Under the pieces are notes generated by a model. It saw nothing but the letters and a program-made list of their open reading frames with translations, ran no database searches and was not told the DNA's origin. Positions 48,501-59,332 of a stretch of DNA of 64,000 nt are shown piece after piece (position 1 is the first letter of the stretch; each line of letters begins with the position of its first letter). Source of the DNA: Cylindrodendrum hubeiense (taxonomy: Eukaryota; Ascomycota; Sordariomycetes; Hypocreales; Nectriaceae); contig JAANBB010000046.1 of the NCBI GenBank assembly GCA_014621425.1, positions 62,001-126,000 of the forward strand. The letters are read 5' to 3'. The position numbers were made by a program, and so were the translations under genes.

Positions 48501-49938
48501 CCTGGAGCAGGACGCTTAGCTGCTTAGCGAAGAAGGTCACTTTGTCGCCCCAGATAATCTGATATTGTCTGATGACGCACGTTTTGATCTGAGAAATGAA
48601 GCCGACAGTCAGAGGGCTGCTGGCAGACAGCTGATGATCCTTCTCAATGGAGATGCCCTCCTGGAAAAGCTTGGTGCTGTCTTTTGCGGCTGCCGTCGAG
48701 GGGTAATCATACTCAGAGATCATCTTGGTATAGATGGGCGACTTTTCATATGCGCTCTGGAGAGCTTCAGCAGTGCGCGGAAACGTATTCTCATGACCGT
48801 CGCGAATCTTGCGTTCGGTCGGAACGGTGATGCCCGTGAGGAAGTCGGCGACGTTTGCGCCGTCCTGACAGACGAAGCCGAGTTCTTCGGCGAAAGGACG
48901 TGCCTCGTCCCGTGGGCCATAGAAGACCTGCTTTCCGCCGTCAAGCACGAGCACCTTGTCGAAGAGGTTGTAAATGCCGTTGCCGGCCTGGTAGAGAGTG
49001 ACGATGGTGGAGAGGCCGAGCACGTCAGTGAAGGCGCGGATGGCTTTGGTGTACTCGAGTGCGCTGGTTTCAATTAGCCCGGAAATTTTTATCTCAATGA
49101 CGAGATGCGTTGAAGTTCTTCGAAAATGGTACTTCGCAAATACAAGTTCAACTTACGTGCTGGCGTCCAAACCTCTGGTGCTGTTATCCCAACAGTAGAC
49201 TGAGCCTCGCGTCGCGAGACACTCGATAATCGACACTCTTTTCCTCTCGCCACCGGAGACGCCACGGAAAAACTCGTTGCCAACCTTGGTGCCGACAGTG
49301 TGCTCAATTCCCATCGACTGAAGCAAGAAGTCCCGAGTTTCTGTTCGCAATTCTTCCCTTGACGCAACCGATTCAGGGAGCTTAAACGGCGTCTTCAGTC
49401 GTGTTGCAAAGTCCATGGTCTGGCTTACCGTCAAAGAGGGAAAGAAGAGTTCGTCCTCGGTATTCAAAATTATCTGGCCGCGATAGTGCTCTGCTTCGGT
49501 TGCATCCATGGAGCCGTAGTGCACATCGCCGCTGACGGAGGCGTAGCCGCGACGCTGATTGGCCAAGATGTTGAGCAGCGTGGTGCATCCAGACCCAGGG
49601 CGACCCAGCACGAGCAGCATCTCGCCTGGCTTAACGCAGCCATGGCTGTTGTCGAGAATTGTCTTTAGCGTTTGCTTGTGGCGCAGTTCCTGGATTTTCT
49701 GGAAGGCATTGAACTGGGTGATGATGTTGTCGTGGATGGCGGCTTCGGCGCTGACAGCCTGCACTGTTAGGTTCTGCCAGGTGATGCCTAGCTCTTTGAG
49801 AGGAAACCCCGATTGGGCGTCGCGTTGTCGGAACTGCTCGACACGTGGCTTGAGAGACCATGCAGATGCATCTTTGGCGTCGGGGGCTGAGGAACTTTTC
49901 TCGTAGTCAGGCTCGTTGGCGTCCATTGCTAGAGCCAT
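45563..49938 (-). CDS. PDR-type ABC transporter (ABCG full transporter)
   Basis: Exons 49938-49157, 49063-48166 and 48103-45563 encode 1,406 residues; introns are 93 and 62 bases. The order is NBD1-TMD1-NBD2-TMD2, diagnostic of fungal PDR pumps. NBD1 has a degenerate Walker [10 protein letters not shown] (112-120, Cys in place of Lys), and signature [14 protein letters not shown]2 has a canonical Walker [10 protein letters not shown] (~810-818), signature LSVEQRKRV and Walker [15 protein letters not shown]. Each TMD has about six helices. Such asymmetric ATP sites are normal for the family. These pumps sit in the plasma membrane and export drugs, toxins or secondary metabolites. The upstream repeat array and the divergent Zn2Cys6 gene suggest regulated expression. 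The start at 49938 is first; an alternative ATG lies four codons later. Confidence 0.95.
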
Positions 49939-49991
49939 GAAGGATCTATCACGGGCTGGACGACTGCCTCGACAATCAGGGAAAAGGAAGG

Positions 49992-50010
49992 GAAGAAGAA
50001 GAAGAAGAAG
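49992..50010. repeat. GAA/TTC trinucleotide run in the ABC gene leader
   Basis: Six to seven GAA units on the plus strand, so a pyrimidine-rich TTC run in the presumed 5' leader of the minus-strand ABC gene. Pyrimidine runs are common near fungal transcription starts. Confidence 0.7.
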
Positions 50011-50156
50011 CTGCAGATGAGGACCTGGTTTCTCACATCATCATGGAACGAAATGGGAGTGCTCTGCTTTTATGAGAGCGTCATCATGGCAGGGTTTCGT
50101 TGCTGGCGGTATTTAGACGGCTTACACGCGAGGCACAGGCGCGGCCAGGGCAGAGA

Positions 50157-50180
50157 CGGCGGACGGCCCGCTGACTCATC
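50157..50180. promoter_or_regulatory. Box B copy 1 with CGG triplets and TGACTCA
   Basis: Reads cggcggacggcccgctgact followed by catc. It joins direct CGG triplets, the half-site of Zn2Cys6 factors, to a perfect TGACTCA (50172-50178), the Gcn4/CpcA or AP-1 core. It is the copy nearest the ABC gene, about 220 bases upstream of its start. Binding is inferred. Confidence 0.55.
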
Positions 50181-50402
50181 GACGTGTGAAGAATTGGAGA
50201 ATAAGGATAGGAGCATTTTATACGAATGAATTACCTAGATGGGATGAAGGTCCACTGTGAGGAAGGCTACTCGCCGGGACTCTGCCAAGTCAGTTGCGGC
50301 CGTCAGCGTCGTATCTCCACCTGCTCCGCAAGTACCAAGCATTTCACTGTAACTCTAGTGCTTGGAGGGGAGCTGGGTGGGCATCGCAGCGTGTTGGCTT
50401 CT

Positions 50403-50432
50403 CGGGGGACGGCCCGCTGACTCATCTGCTGG
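50403..50432. promoter_or_regulatory. Box B copy 2
   Basis: Same box with a perfect TGACTCA at 50418-50424 and one CGG changed to GGG. Followed by the spacer gtgaataatagttgtaatgt shared with other units. Confidence 0.5.
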
Positions 50433-50676
50433 AGGGACAGTGAATAATAGTTGTAATGTTTGTGCCAGGGAATAGCTAGACCAGACGGAGTTCTAATGCA
50501 AGGTACGTGCGACTGTCAAGTCAGTTGCCATCGTTCGTGTCGTAATCCCGCAGCTAGTCCAGATCGAGAGCGAGTCGACCGACCCCCGATTTTTCACTGC
50601 AATTTTAGCACTTGAAGGAGAGTTAGGTTGCCCCACTGAAACCACCTGCAGAGCATTTCTGTCAAGTTAGCATCTC

Positions 50677-50705
50677 AGCGGACGGCCCGCTGACCCATCT
50701 ACTGG
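50677..50705. promoter_or_regulatory. Box B copy 3 (core TGACCCA)
   Basis: Box B with CGG and CCCG kept but the bZIP-like core changed to TGACCCA, so probably weaker or decayed. Confidence 0.45.
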
Positions 50706-51023
50706 AAAGAAAGTGAAAAATCATTGTAATGTTTGTGTCAAGGAATAACTAGGCTGGACGGAGTTACATTGCAAAGGCTCAAATCTAGCGCGAGTCACGG
50801 AATGGCGACAGTAATTTTCACTGCAAAGGTTCCCCCACGTCCGGCATACGAGTGCGGTTTCACTGCAATTTTAGCGCTTGCAGGAGAGCTGGGTGAGTGT
50901 GTTTTGCACTGAAGGTCCCTCACGTCCCGCATACGAGCACGCTTTCACTGCAATTCTAGCGCTTGGAGGAGAGTTGGGTTGCCCCATTCAAACCTACAGA
51001 GCATTTCTGTCAAGTTAACATCT

Positions 51024-51050
51024 CGGCGGACGGCCCACTGACTCGTCTAC
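51024..51050. promoter_or_regulatory. Box B copy 4 (core TGACTCG)
   Basis: The cggcggacggccc part is intact; the core reads TGACTCG. The preceding gcatttctgtcaagttaaca is shared with copies 3 and 5. Confidence 0.45.
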
Positions 51051-51405
51051 TTACAAAATCAAAATTAACAGTACAGAGGAGTCGCAATATTTATGTCAGG
51101 AAATATTTACTCCGTAGACCGGACCAAGTTCAATGCAAAGGCAATGTAAAGGGCGTGCGACTCTGTCAAGTAAGTCGCTATCGTTCGCATCGTTGTCCCG
51201 TGGCTGATCGAGACCGAGAGCGACTCTGCAACTTTAGCACTTGAAAGGGATTCGGGCTGGCTCACTGAAGCCTTCAGAGCATTTTATTGGGGGTTCAGCC
51301 TTTTGCGTGGAGCGCCCACACGCTTTTCACTGCAATTCTAGCATTTGAAGGGAAGTTGGATTACCCTACTCAAACCTGAACACCATTTCTGTCAAGTTAG
51401 CATCT

Positions 51406-51436
51406 CGGCGGACGGCCCGCTGGCTCATGTACTGGC
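51406..51436. promoter_or_regulatory. Box B copy 5 (core TGGCTCA)
   Basis: The CGG-rich part is intact; the core carries one change, TGGCTCA. Confidence 0.45.
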
Positions 51437-51830
51437 GAGACAGTGAAGAATAGGTGTAATATTTGTGTCAAGGAGTTCCCAATGCAAGGTACGTGCGACT
51501 GTGTCAAACCGGTCGCGGTCATTAGCATCGTATCGTATTCCCCACGAGTTGCAGCAGACTAGAGCAGATGTGGAAGATGAAGGTTGCCTGATGGTTTATC
51601 TTTTTTTTACTGCAATTTTAGCGATTGGAGGAGAGTTGGGGGTTGCCCCACGGTAAATAAGTATTTCACTGCAATTTTAGCACTTGGAGGAGAGTTGGAC
51701 TGTGCTACTCAAACCTGCAGAGGCCCGGAGCACCGACATGAAATTGTCTCGAATGTCTCTTCACTGCAATTTTAGCGCTTGGAGGGAGTTGGGTTGCTCC
51801 ACTCAACTCTGTTACAGGTGATTGGTATCT

Positions 51831-51860
51831 CGGCGGGTGGCCCGCTGACTCATCTGTCGG
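51831..51860. promoter_or_regulatory. Box B copy 6
   Basis: Reads cggcgggtggcccgctgact with a perfect TGACTCA at 51846-51852. Confidence 0.5.
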
Positions 51861-51942
51861 AGAGCCGGCCAACCTGTTCGTTTCGCTGCAATTCTGGCTT
51901 GGAGACTCAAACGTGGATCTTATCTATTCCGGTTTAGGATTT

Positions 51943-51965
51943 CGGCGGACGGCCCGCTGACTCAG
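51943..51965. promoter_or_regulatory. Box B copy 7, nearest the regulator gene
   Basis: A full cggcggacggcccgctgact with TGACTCA at 51958-51964, about 270 bases upstream of the Zn2Cys6 gene start. Copies 1 and 7, at the two edges and close to the two genes, are the best preserved. Confidence 0.55.
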
Positions 51966-52234
51966 CGGGCACCGTGGCCGAGCGCCGAGCGTCCAATGAA
52001 TGACCGGGGCCGCGCTCGGTCTCGTCGGATGGCAGATGGATGGCCATGATCTGGCCGTCGGGGCGTCGAGAATATCCTTCTCTATTGTTTCTCTCTTCTC
52101 CAATTTCGTATTAACACCCTCTCCTCGCTAACATCCCTCGGCCCGCAACCCCATCGCGGCCCGCCCAAGACCCAACTGCCGACCCTCACGTTGCTTCGTT
52201 CCCTGTGGCGTCGCTCCACGCCTCTTATGCAACC

Positions 52235-54520
52235 ATGGCCAAGATGGCCAAGATAGCCTGTGATTCCTGCCACCGCAGAAAGGTGTGTTACCGTCATCAT
52301 GTCTTACCTCCTTCGGGCCGCTTCCTTCTTCCATCCCCCGTCCCGCGCTAGGGCTGATGCCGCTCTCCAGATCCGATGCGATTCTGCCGTGCCGCAGTGT
52401 GACTGGTGCAAGCATCACCATCTGCGCTGCTCCTACGACCGCATCAACAACACCAAGAGGCCGGCGAATCCCAAGTCAGTACCATGCCCCCGGTCCCCGG
52501 TTCCCAGCCGCATGTCGTGTCACCTGTGCTTCTGGGCTCCACATGCTCCCGACAGATGCTAACCGCTGATCGCCCCTGCAGGCAGGACATCGCCTTGTCA
52601 GACCGCATTGGGAGGCTGGAAGATGCCCTTGCAAACGCCCTCACAAAGTTAAAGGCGGCCGAGACACAGAGCAAGCGCGACCCCCACCGACTTTACCGTC
52701 TCAGACCCTAACATATCTCCAATGTAGCCGTAGCCGCGCCATCACACAACTCGCATGCCCCGCCACTCTCACACGCCCCTGCCGCTGCCAGCTACTCTCC
52801 GCCGTTCATATTCGCCAAAATCCACTTTGCCGGCTTTCTCCTCGGCCAGGTCAACTCCGGCAGCGGCATCCCCTCTTTCTCCCCCGACGGCCTGAGGTGG
52901 ATCCAGTCCCGCACCGGCGAGACCCCTGCTTTCCTGGGATCCGATAGCCTATCTGGGGGTCTCCAACTCTCGCATCTGCCAGGCATGCCTCCGCTTTCAG
53001 CAGGCCCCCAGCAACTATCATCATGGCTCGAGCTCCCCGATCGAAAGGTTGTATTGGAGTATCTGCGCGTCTTCTCGGCCTCCATGTGGGCGCAGTTTCC
53101 ACTCGTGGACCCCGTCCTGTTCCAGCAAACAATTGATCTCGCCTATGAGCCGCAGTCATCATCTCCATCCATCGAGCACATAGGAGCCAAAGCATGCATA
53201 TTCATATTTCTAACCGTCATGTCCTCCATGCAGGAGGAACCTAACGAGTTGATCCCCCAAATTGATGCAGATGCCTGCGCCGCAAAGGCGCAGTACCTAT
53301 TACCACAGACCCTGTTGGCAGTCAACACTGTCACTCTGCAAACAACATTCATGCTTGTAAGAATTAATAATACCCCTTACCACACTGTTCCCGGAAATTC
53401 AGTCGATAAATAATTAACTTGCCATTTGCTCTAGGCCATGTATCAGGCCTTCTGTGGACAACTTCCTGCCGCTGTGGTTTCCCACTCCTTGGCTTGTCGA
53501 ATAGTTATTATGCTTGGTGCCCACTCAGAACCCGCTGCAAGGGCCGTATCTACCGATGGTACAGACCATCCCGCGCGGACTAAATGTCATCTACGCGACT
53601 TGTTCTGGATCTGCTTTATCTTTGACAAGGAGCTCGCACTCCGCACCGGTCACCCACCTTCCATCGTCGATGAATATTGCGACCTCACTCTCCCTGACGG
53701 ATATCTTGAAGCCCAATATTTAGAGATTGAAGGTGAATCCCTTGGGTTGAATGACCGCTTAGCCACAGCACCCTCATTCCCCGGTGATCTGAGGTTGTGT
53801 CTACTTAAATCTAAAACAAGTCGACTCTTATACTCAGCCGAGGCCCGTCGCAAGTCAGATGCGCAGCTTCTCAGCGATATCCGCGAACTCGACGATGAAC
53901 TGGAGCAATGGCGCCTCTCTTTGCCTGCCAAGTTCCGTCCCTCCTTATCCATTTGCAGAGAATCCCGGCTGGAACTTGATGCCAAACAGCTCATGAGTAC
54001 ACGCATCATCACGAGGCATGTCGACTACCATTATCTCATGGTTACCATCCATCTAGCAAGCGGCAGGTGTAGAGCCATGCCAAATAGTAACGGAGGGGAG
54101 CTCGAGGGCGTCAGTTCCAGCCTGGCTCTGTCTGTCGAGGCGAGTCGGTCGACGCTTTCCTATTTACGAGCCGCGAACCACGCACTTTTCGGCGGTGCCT
54201 TCTGGTAAGTCATTTGCGATACTCAAATTAGCCATCTCCATTAACGAACTTTCTTTAGGATCATCTTGTTCCATCCTATTGCTGCCGTCATGACCATTTT
54301 CTGCAATCTCCTACAAAACCCGCTTGACCCGGCGGCCAACAACGATCTCGATCTGCTGAAAACAGCGCCAGAATTGATCAGACGCATGAGGGTGCAGCAA
54401 CTACCACAGGATATTCTACACATCAAGCAGGTGGATAGCTTTGTGGCGGAATTAGTGCGACTGGGGAATTTTGCCATCAGAAAGGCAATTGAAAAGAGTG
54501 AGGAAATGGACGAGGATTAG
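52235..54520 (+). CDS. Zn(II)2Cys6 transcription factor
   Basis: Six exons: 52235-52282, 52371-52474, 52582-52670, 52728-53356, 53435-54204 and 54259-54520, 633 residues in all. The binuclear zinc cluster is complete: Cys9, Cys12, Cys19, Cys26, Cys29 and Cys36 (CX2CX6CX6CX2CX6C), split by the first intron as usual. A coiled-coil-like stretch (RIGRLEDALANALTKLKAAE) follows and would let the factor dimerise. The rest is the fungal middle-homology region (DLFWICFIFDKELALRTGHPPSI). The third intron is best read as GC-AG (52671-52727, branch CTAAC), because the only in-phase GT donor would give a 30-base intron. The gene is divergent from the PDR transporter and upstream of an MFS exporter, so control of efflux is a strong inference. 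Confidence 0.9.
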
Positions 54521-55241
54521 GGCTGACATTTTAAAAGAATAGACCGATATTTTAGACTACGTGACTGGTGAGCTGTGACCATAGATACCATAATGTTAAT
54601 TTCACGAGCGTTTGTTTGCCACAAGCTTGCGGCTTGTCAACCAGCCTGTTCTCTAGACCAAAATTTGCATAGGGGAGACTTACGTGTTTGGTCAGATATA
54701 AAATCTGGTTGCGAAACCAGTGGCAAATTTGATCTTGAATATGATTTGGATGTCTTGGATGCCATTCTAGCATTTACGAATCAAGTGCTCGTAAGATTTT
54801 GTCGACAACCCATGGACTGTAAGAAGATTGCTTACCCGTGCCAGGGACCGCATCAAACGTGAAAAATATTTGGAACCCCGAATCCCATGAAACCTGCCTC
54901 TGTTTGGCCCTACAATGTACCCCAATAATCTTGACTAATTTTAGCAGAGAATTTAATCACTTAATGATGCCGTGTGTTCCGTGTTTTTGTATTAAGTGTC
55001 TGTCCGAAGGATCATTAAAGAATGATTCCCAGAAGTCCAATCTCGGTGGTGAGTCATTGCCCGAGCGGCGGCCAATCGTTGCCAAATCGGGCAATCACCG
55101 TCCTGATCCCAGCTCACAGCACGACAACACTCAGCCACAGACGATGAAGCATTAAAGGCCCTATAGATCTCTCTGGGTATACTCGAAATATTCCACAATG
55201 CAGGTCATTTCTTTAATACTTTTCGTTCTATCCTCCCCTTC
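54521..55241. other. Intergenic region
   Basis: About 720 bases between the regulator and the MFS gene, holding the MFS promoter. No other gene seen. Confidence 0.5.
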
Positions 55242-56982
55242 ATGGTCAAAATGTCTAGACGAGCCTCGACTGAGGACCAGGCCACCACTGGCCCTGTCCA
55301 GACGGACACCGCTGAGAAAAAAAGGGTGAAGCAGGATGATACTGAGTATCCCGGCATCTATAAGCGAGTTGTTATCATGGTTTCACTCTATCTGGCCATG
55401 TTCTTGATAATTCTTGTAATTTCCTTACCCTTCTGCAAATGATGACAACAAGAGCTGCCACTTACATGTCCAGGACGGGAATATCATCGCGACAGCTATC
55501 CCCCGAATAACAGACGAATTCCACTCAATTAGCGACATTGGCTGGTATGGCTCCGCTTACCTCCTCACCACCTGTACTTTCCAACTCCTCATGGGCAAAA
55601 TCTACAAGTTCTACCCGGCCAAGCCCGTCTTTCTCGCTGGCATTATACTCTTCGAAGTCGGTTCCGCCATCTGCGGCGCAGCACCCAACTCCAAGGCTTT
55701 TATCGTCGGTCGCGCCATTGCTGGGTTGGGCGCCTCGGGGTTGTTTTCGGGAGTCATGGTCATCATGTTCAATACCATTCCATTGCAGGAGCGTCCTATG
55801 TGGCAGGGAGGTATTGGCGGTGTCTTGACTATTGGCTCTGTTATTGGGCCCCTCGTCGGTGGTACATTTACTGATAAGGTTACCTGGCGGTGGTGCTTCT
55901 ACATCAACCTCCCCGTCGGTGCCGTCTCCATCCTAGTCGCACTCTTCATCCTAAAGATCCCCAACCAGAAACTCGACAAGCCCGCGGACGGCTGGATTGG
56001 CAAGGTCAAGCAGCTCGATCCTATCGGCAACTTCTGCTTCTTCCCTGGCGTTGTGTGCCTGATCCTGGCTCTACAGTGGGGAGGCACCAAGTACCCCTGG
56101 GGCGATGCCCGCATTATCGTCCTTCTCGTTGTCTGCATCGTCTTGATTTTTGCATTTATCGGCATCCAGATCTGGAAGCAAGAGGATGGCACCCTTCCCC
56201 CTCGCCTGGTCAAACAACGCAGTATTGCTGCGGCAACGTTGTATTCCTTCTTTAATGGCGGCGGCCTGATGATCATGTCGTACTACCTTCCCATCTGGTT
56301 CCAGGCCATCAAAAATGTCAGCGCCATTAAGTCTGGTATCATGCTGCTGCCCACGGTCCTGGCAACCATCATTGGTACCATCTCCTCTGGAATCATCATC
56401 TCCAAGACGGGCTACTACACTCCCTTCTTCCTCCTCAGCTCCGTAATTATGCCCATTGGTGCTGGCCTCATCTCGACCTTTACGCCCACCACTGGCGCCG
56501 GCAAGTGGATTGGCTACCAAGTCATTCTGGGCCTCGGCTTCGGCTTCGGCGTGCAACAGCCCTTGAACGTTGTTCAGACCATCCTCGACAAGTCGGACAT
56601 TGCGACTGGCTCCGCGCTGGTCACATTTGTGCGCTTCCTTGCCTCAGCCATCTTCCTCCCTGTCGCCGAGAACATCTTCCTCAACACGCTCGTCAAAAAG
56701 CTCACCAACTTACCCGGAATCGACCCAAAGGCCGTTACTAACGGTGGTGCCACTCAGCTAAGGCGTCTAGTCTCCGGTGACGACCTCAAGACGTTGCTAG
56801 CTGATTACAACGTCGCCATCAGGAATGTGTCATATCTGGCAATTGCCACATGCGCCGTCACCATCCTTGGCAGCGTATTCGTGGAATGGCACAGCCTGAA
56901 GGCCAGCGCGAAGAAGCAGCCTGGTGGTGATGCTGACAAGGCTGAGGAGGGGAAGGCCACTGAGGCCGATCAAAATTCTTGA
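55242..56982 (+). CDS. MFS exporter, 14-TM drug:H+ antiporter type (DHA2)
   Basis: Exons 55242-55415 and 55474-56982 with a 58-base intron give 560 residues; a second ATG at 55251 would shorten it by three. After a hydrophilic N-terminus the first helix runs across the intron into DGNIIATAIPRIT, the family's D1-like motif. Other landmarks are IGWYGSAYLLTTC, GRAIAGLGASGLFSG (motif C region) and TWRWCFYINLPVG, all typical of fungal toxin and drug exporters with 14 helices. The C-terminal tail is hydrophilic and Lys/Glu-rich. By family it expels small molecules with proton exchange at the plasma membrane. It lies 721 bases downstream of the Zn2Cys6 factor on the same strand and near the PDR pump. 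Confidence 0.93.
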
Positions 56983-57595
56983 TCACGTTTGGTAACTACT
57001 TCCGACCCTTCGAAGCTAACCATTTTGATGGTACTGGCTAGCACACTAGAGACTTTAACACGAGTGGGAGCAGTCGCTAGCTGGGTTTCCACTCAAGGTG
57101 GTAGCTCTGCCCAGTCTTGGGGGCGGACATCTTTTTCCTTCAATCAATACAAGTACACCATTGGCCTTGCCTTATTTTCCCTACCAAGTGGTCGCAGCAG
57201 CTCTTGGTATTATTTTTAGCCGATTACGCGACTCTACCACCAAGCCAAAGTTCTCTTGCTAAGCCACCCAGCATGCACAGTGTCCCTGGTGAATACATTT
57301 AGATGTGCGCCACTGCCTCCACCGACGTAGAAATGGGCAGATGAAATACTTCCATGTAACCTGCAAACTCTTCAACAGTATTGGCCAACGGCGATGTATA
57401 ATTGTAGTTGCATATTGGTTCCTGTAAATAGCTGTTTGCTTGACCAATTCCCCACTCTTAGGTCACCAATGATCTAGACACAATAACAGATACGTTATTA
57501 GACACAAAACTCAAGAAACACACATAGTCTCGCTCAGGTATATTGCAAAACACTGCTCAAAAATAACGAACTTGGAAATGTATATGCCATAAGAC
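56983..57595. other. Convergent intergenic region
   Basis: About 610 bases between the stops of two convergent transporter genes. No gene recognised. Confidence 0.5.
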
Positions 57596-59332
57596 TCAAA
57601 CAGTAACATTCTTCTCTCGGTGGCCGGGGGGGAGCACGTCTGCGAGGGAGTTGTCGGTCCCCTTAAGATCATCCTCAGTGGCAATATGGTCGCGGATCTT
57701 GAGGAGAATAACCGGAGCGGCACAAATAAGCGATGCGGAGAGCAAGGCCCAGTTGCTAATAAATTCCGCCCGGAAAGAGAGCTTGCGAGCATCGAGGTTG
57801 TTGACAACAGCGGCTCCAGCGGATTGAATACCCTTGTAGAAACCGACAAAGTTTGCAGAGCGGCGGCCAGAGTTGGAGAGAGCGCCCATGAACCTTCGTT
57901 TGTGAGTATTGTGTAGACAGAATATCAGGGATTGAAGGACATACCAGTAGACTGTGGCTTGCCAGGCAGCGTCGTAAAACCCATAGAAGATGTAGAGGAA
58001 CATGGGCCCAACATAGCCGGAGTCAGTCCAGTCAGTTGCTTGAAAAGACGGGTCGGCAACGGTGGCGCGAGTATATGTCTTCTCATAGGCATAACCACCA
58101 CCCCAAATGGCAAATGTAAGAACAAAAAGAACACCAAGGGCTGCCTTGGCGCGTACCGTACGAGGAATACGCTCTATATCAAGGAGATATCCCCAGATAC
58201 CGGCGGCAAAAATTTGTGCAAGCCAGTACAGGAGACTGTTGAGGGCCTTGGTTCGAGTATCAAAGTGGGCACCATTTACCGCATTCTGCTGGTAGACGTA
58301 GAACCAATTAGACGAGAAGAACATGGGAAAGAGGAACAGCACGAATGGCTCAAATTTGAGCGTTTCGTAAAGCCCCAATAGTTCACTCTGCCAGGTAGGG
58401 TTCTTCATCAAAATGACCCGGGTGCCGTCTTTGCGGATAATGTCATTCGCATTGCAAAGAGTGAGTGCAAGAAGAGCTCCGAAGAACATGAGTGCGATGA
58501 AGCCAATGTAGGTGCCGTCGGTGACTGTTACGTTCGCCTTGATATTGATGTTTTCGCCAAGAGGAATCTAGATAGAATATTAGGAATTGGTCCACATTAC
58601 AAAGTTGCCTCTACAAGTAACTCGAAAAGGCTGGCGTTGGGTATGATCGAGGGAAGACTTACCAAGCTTCCAATAACAGCTCCCATATTGAAGATTCCCC
58701 AGAACCAGGCAAAGTAGTGGCCCTTCTGATCCTCGTTTGGATACGAAATCATGATGGTGCCTTGGGCTGTCCACAGCATAGCTGCGCAGATACCAAGCCA
58801 CGCACCGGCGAAGAGGTTGAAGCCCGGAACATGATGGTGCACCGATACTAACAAGCTGATGGCGTAAAGACCGTATCCGACTCCTCCAAAGGCCAGTGTT
58901 AGTTTCACGCCGAGCCTATTCACGAAGGTTCCGCCAAAGAAGCCGAAGACAGCAAATGTGCTGTACAGGGCTGTGTTCTGTGATACGCAGCGGTGAGCAG
59001 GAGCATGCCGGCGTCGTCAGAGTCTCACTCACCATGTTGTCAGCCAACGTCGCGTCCGTTTTGCCACCCCCTCCCATGCCGCCCAGCGCGTTGAACATGC
59101 CGGGGCACATGAAGCACACAAAGGCCACCATGCCCAGCTGGATCTTTGGCGACGCATACCAGGGAAGCGTGTGGCCGAAGATGCGGTACTGTCGATACTT
59201 CCATCCTGGAGGCAGGTCTACCACACCGGTTGAATGGTTGAATAATGGATCGTCGTTGTCGTTGTCGTACGCGACAGCTTCCGGGTTGGCGACCGGGACG
59301 GACTGGCCCGCGACGGGCGTGTTGAAGGACAT
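57596..59332 (-). CDS. UNC93-like MFS membrane protein
   Basis: Exons 59332-59033, 58977-58663, 58567-57945 and 57893-57596 give 511 residues; introns are 55, 95 and 51 bases. The last intron is in frame and free of stops, but splicing restores VYWFMGALSNSGRRSANFVGFYKG, the family pattern. About eleven to twelve hydrophobic segments are present, with KIQLGMVAFVCFMCPGMFNALGGMGGGG in the first and LWTAQGTIMISYPNEDQKGHYFAWFWG in the middle, both hallmarks of fungal DUF895/UNC93-like proteins. In animals UNC-93 regulates potassium channels; the fungal members are uncharacterised and perhaps ion or small-solute carriers. The N-terminal ~45 residues are hydrophilic and acidic. Confidence 0.92.

Larger units (their letters stand above)
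50157..51965. repeat. Degenerate compound repeat array between the ABC transporter and its divergent regulator
   Basis: About 1.8 kb made of five to six irregular copies of a 250-430 base unit. Each unit has a GC-rich box (B: cggcggacggcccgctgact), a spacer with ttgtaatgtttgtgtcaagg, a middle part (gtgcgactgtcaagtcagtt) and a box A (cactgcaattttagcgcttg) followed by gagagttgggttgcccca and tctgtcaagttagcatctcg. Box A is repeated inside some units. Copies diverge by substitutions and small deletions and no coding frame is kept. The array fills nearly all of the space between two divergent genes, from about 220 bases upstream of the ABC start to about 270 upstream of the regulator start. It could be an expanded regulatory region or an old minisatellite. 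Confidence 0.9.

Noticed and set aside
50157..51965. CRISPR array or centromere-like satellite
   Set aside because: Repeats are degenerate, differ in spacing and are compound, and the host is a eukaryote; no cas genes and no uniform spacers.
50157..51965. Intact transposable element (MITE or LTR) as source of the repeats
   Set aside because: I see no terminal inverted repeats, target duplications or coding remnant; this cannot be excluded without a genome-wide search.
52671..52727. GT donor at 52698 for the third intron of the Zn2Cys6 gene
   Set aside because: It would make a 30-base intron, below the usual fungal minimum, while the GC donor gives 57 bases with a well placed branch point.
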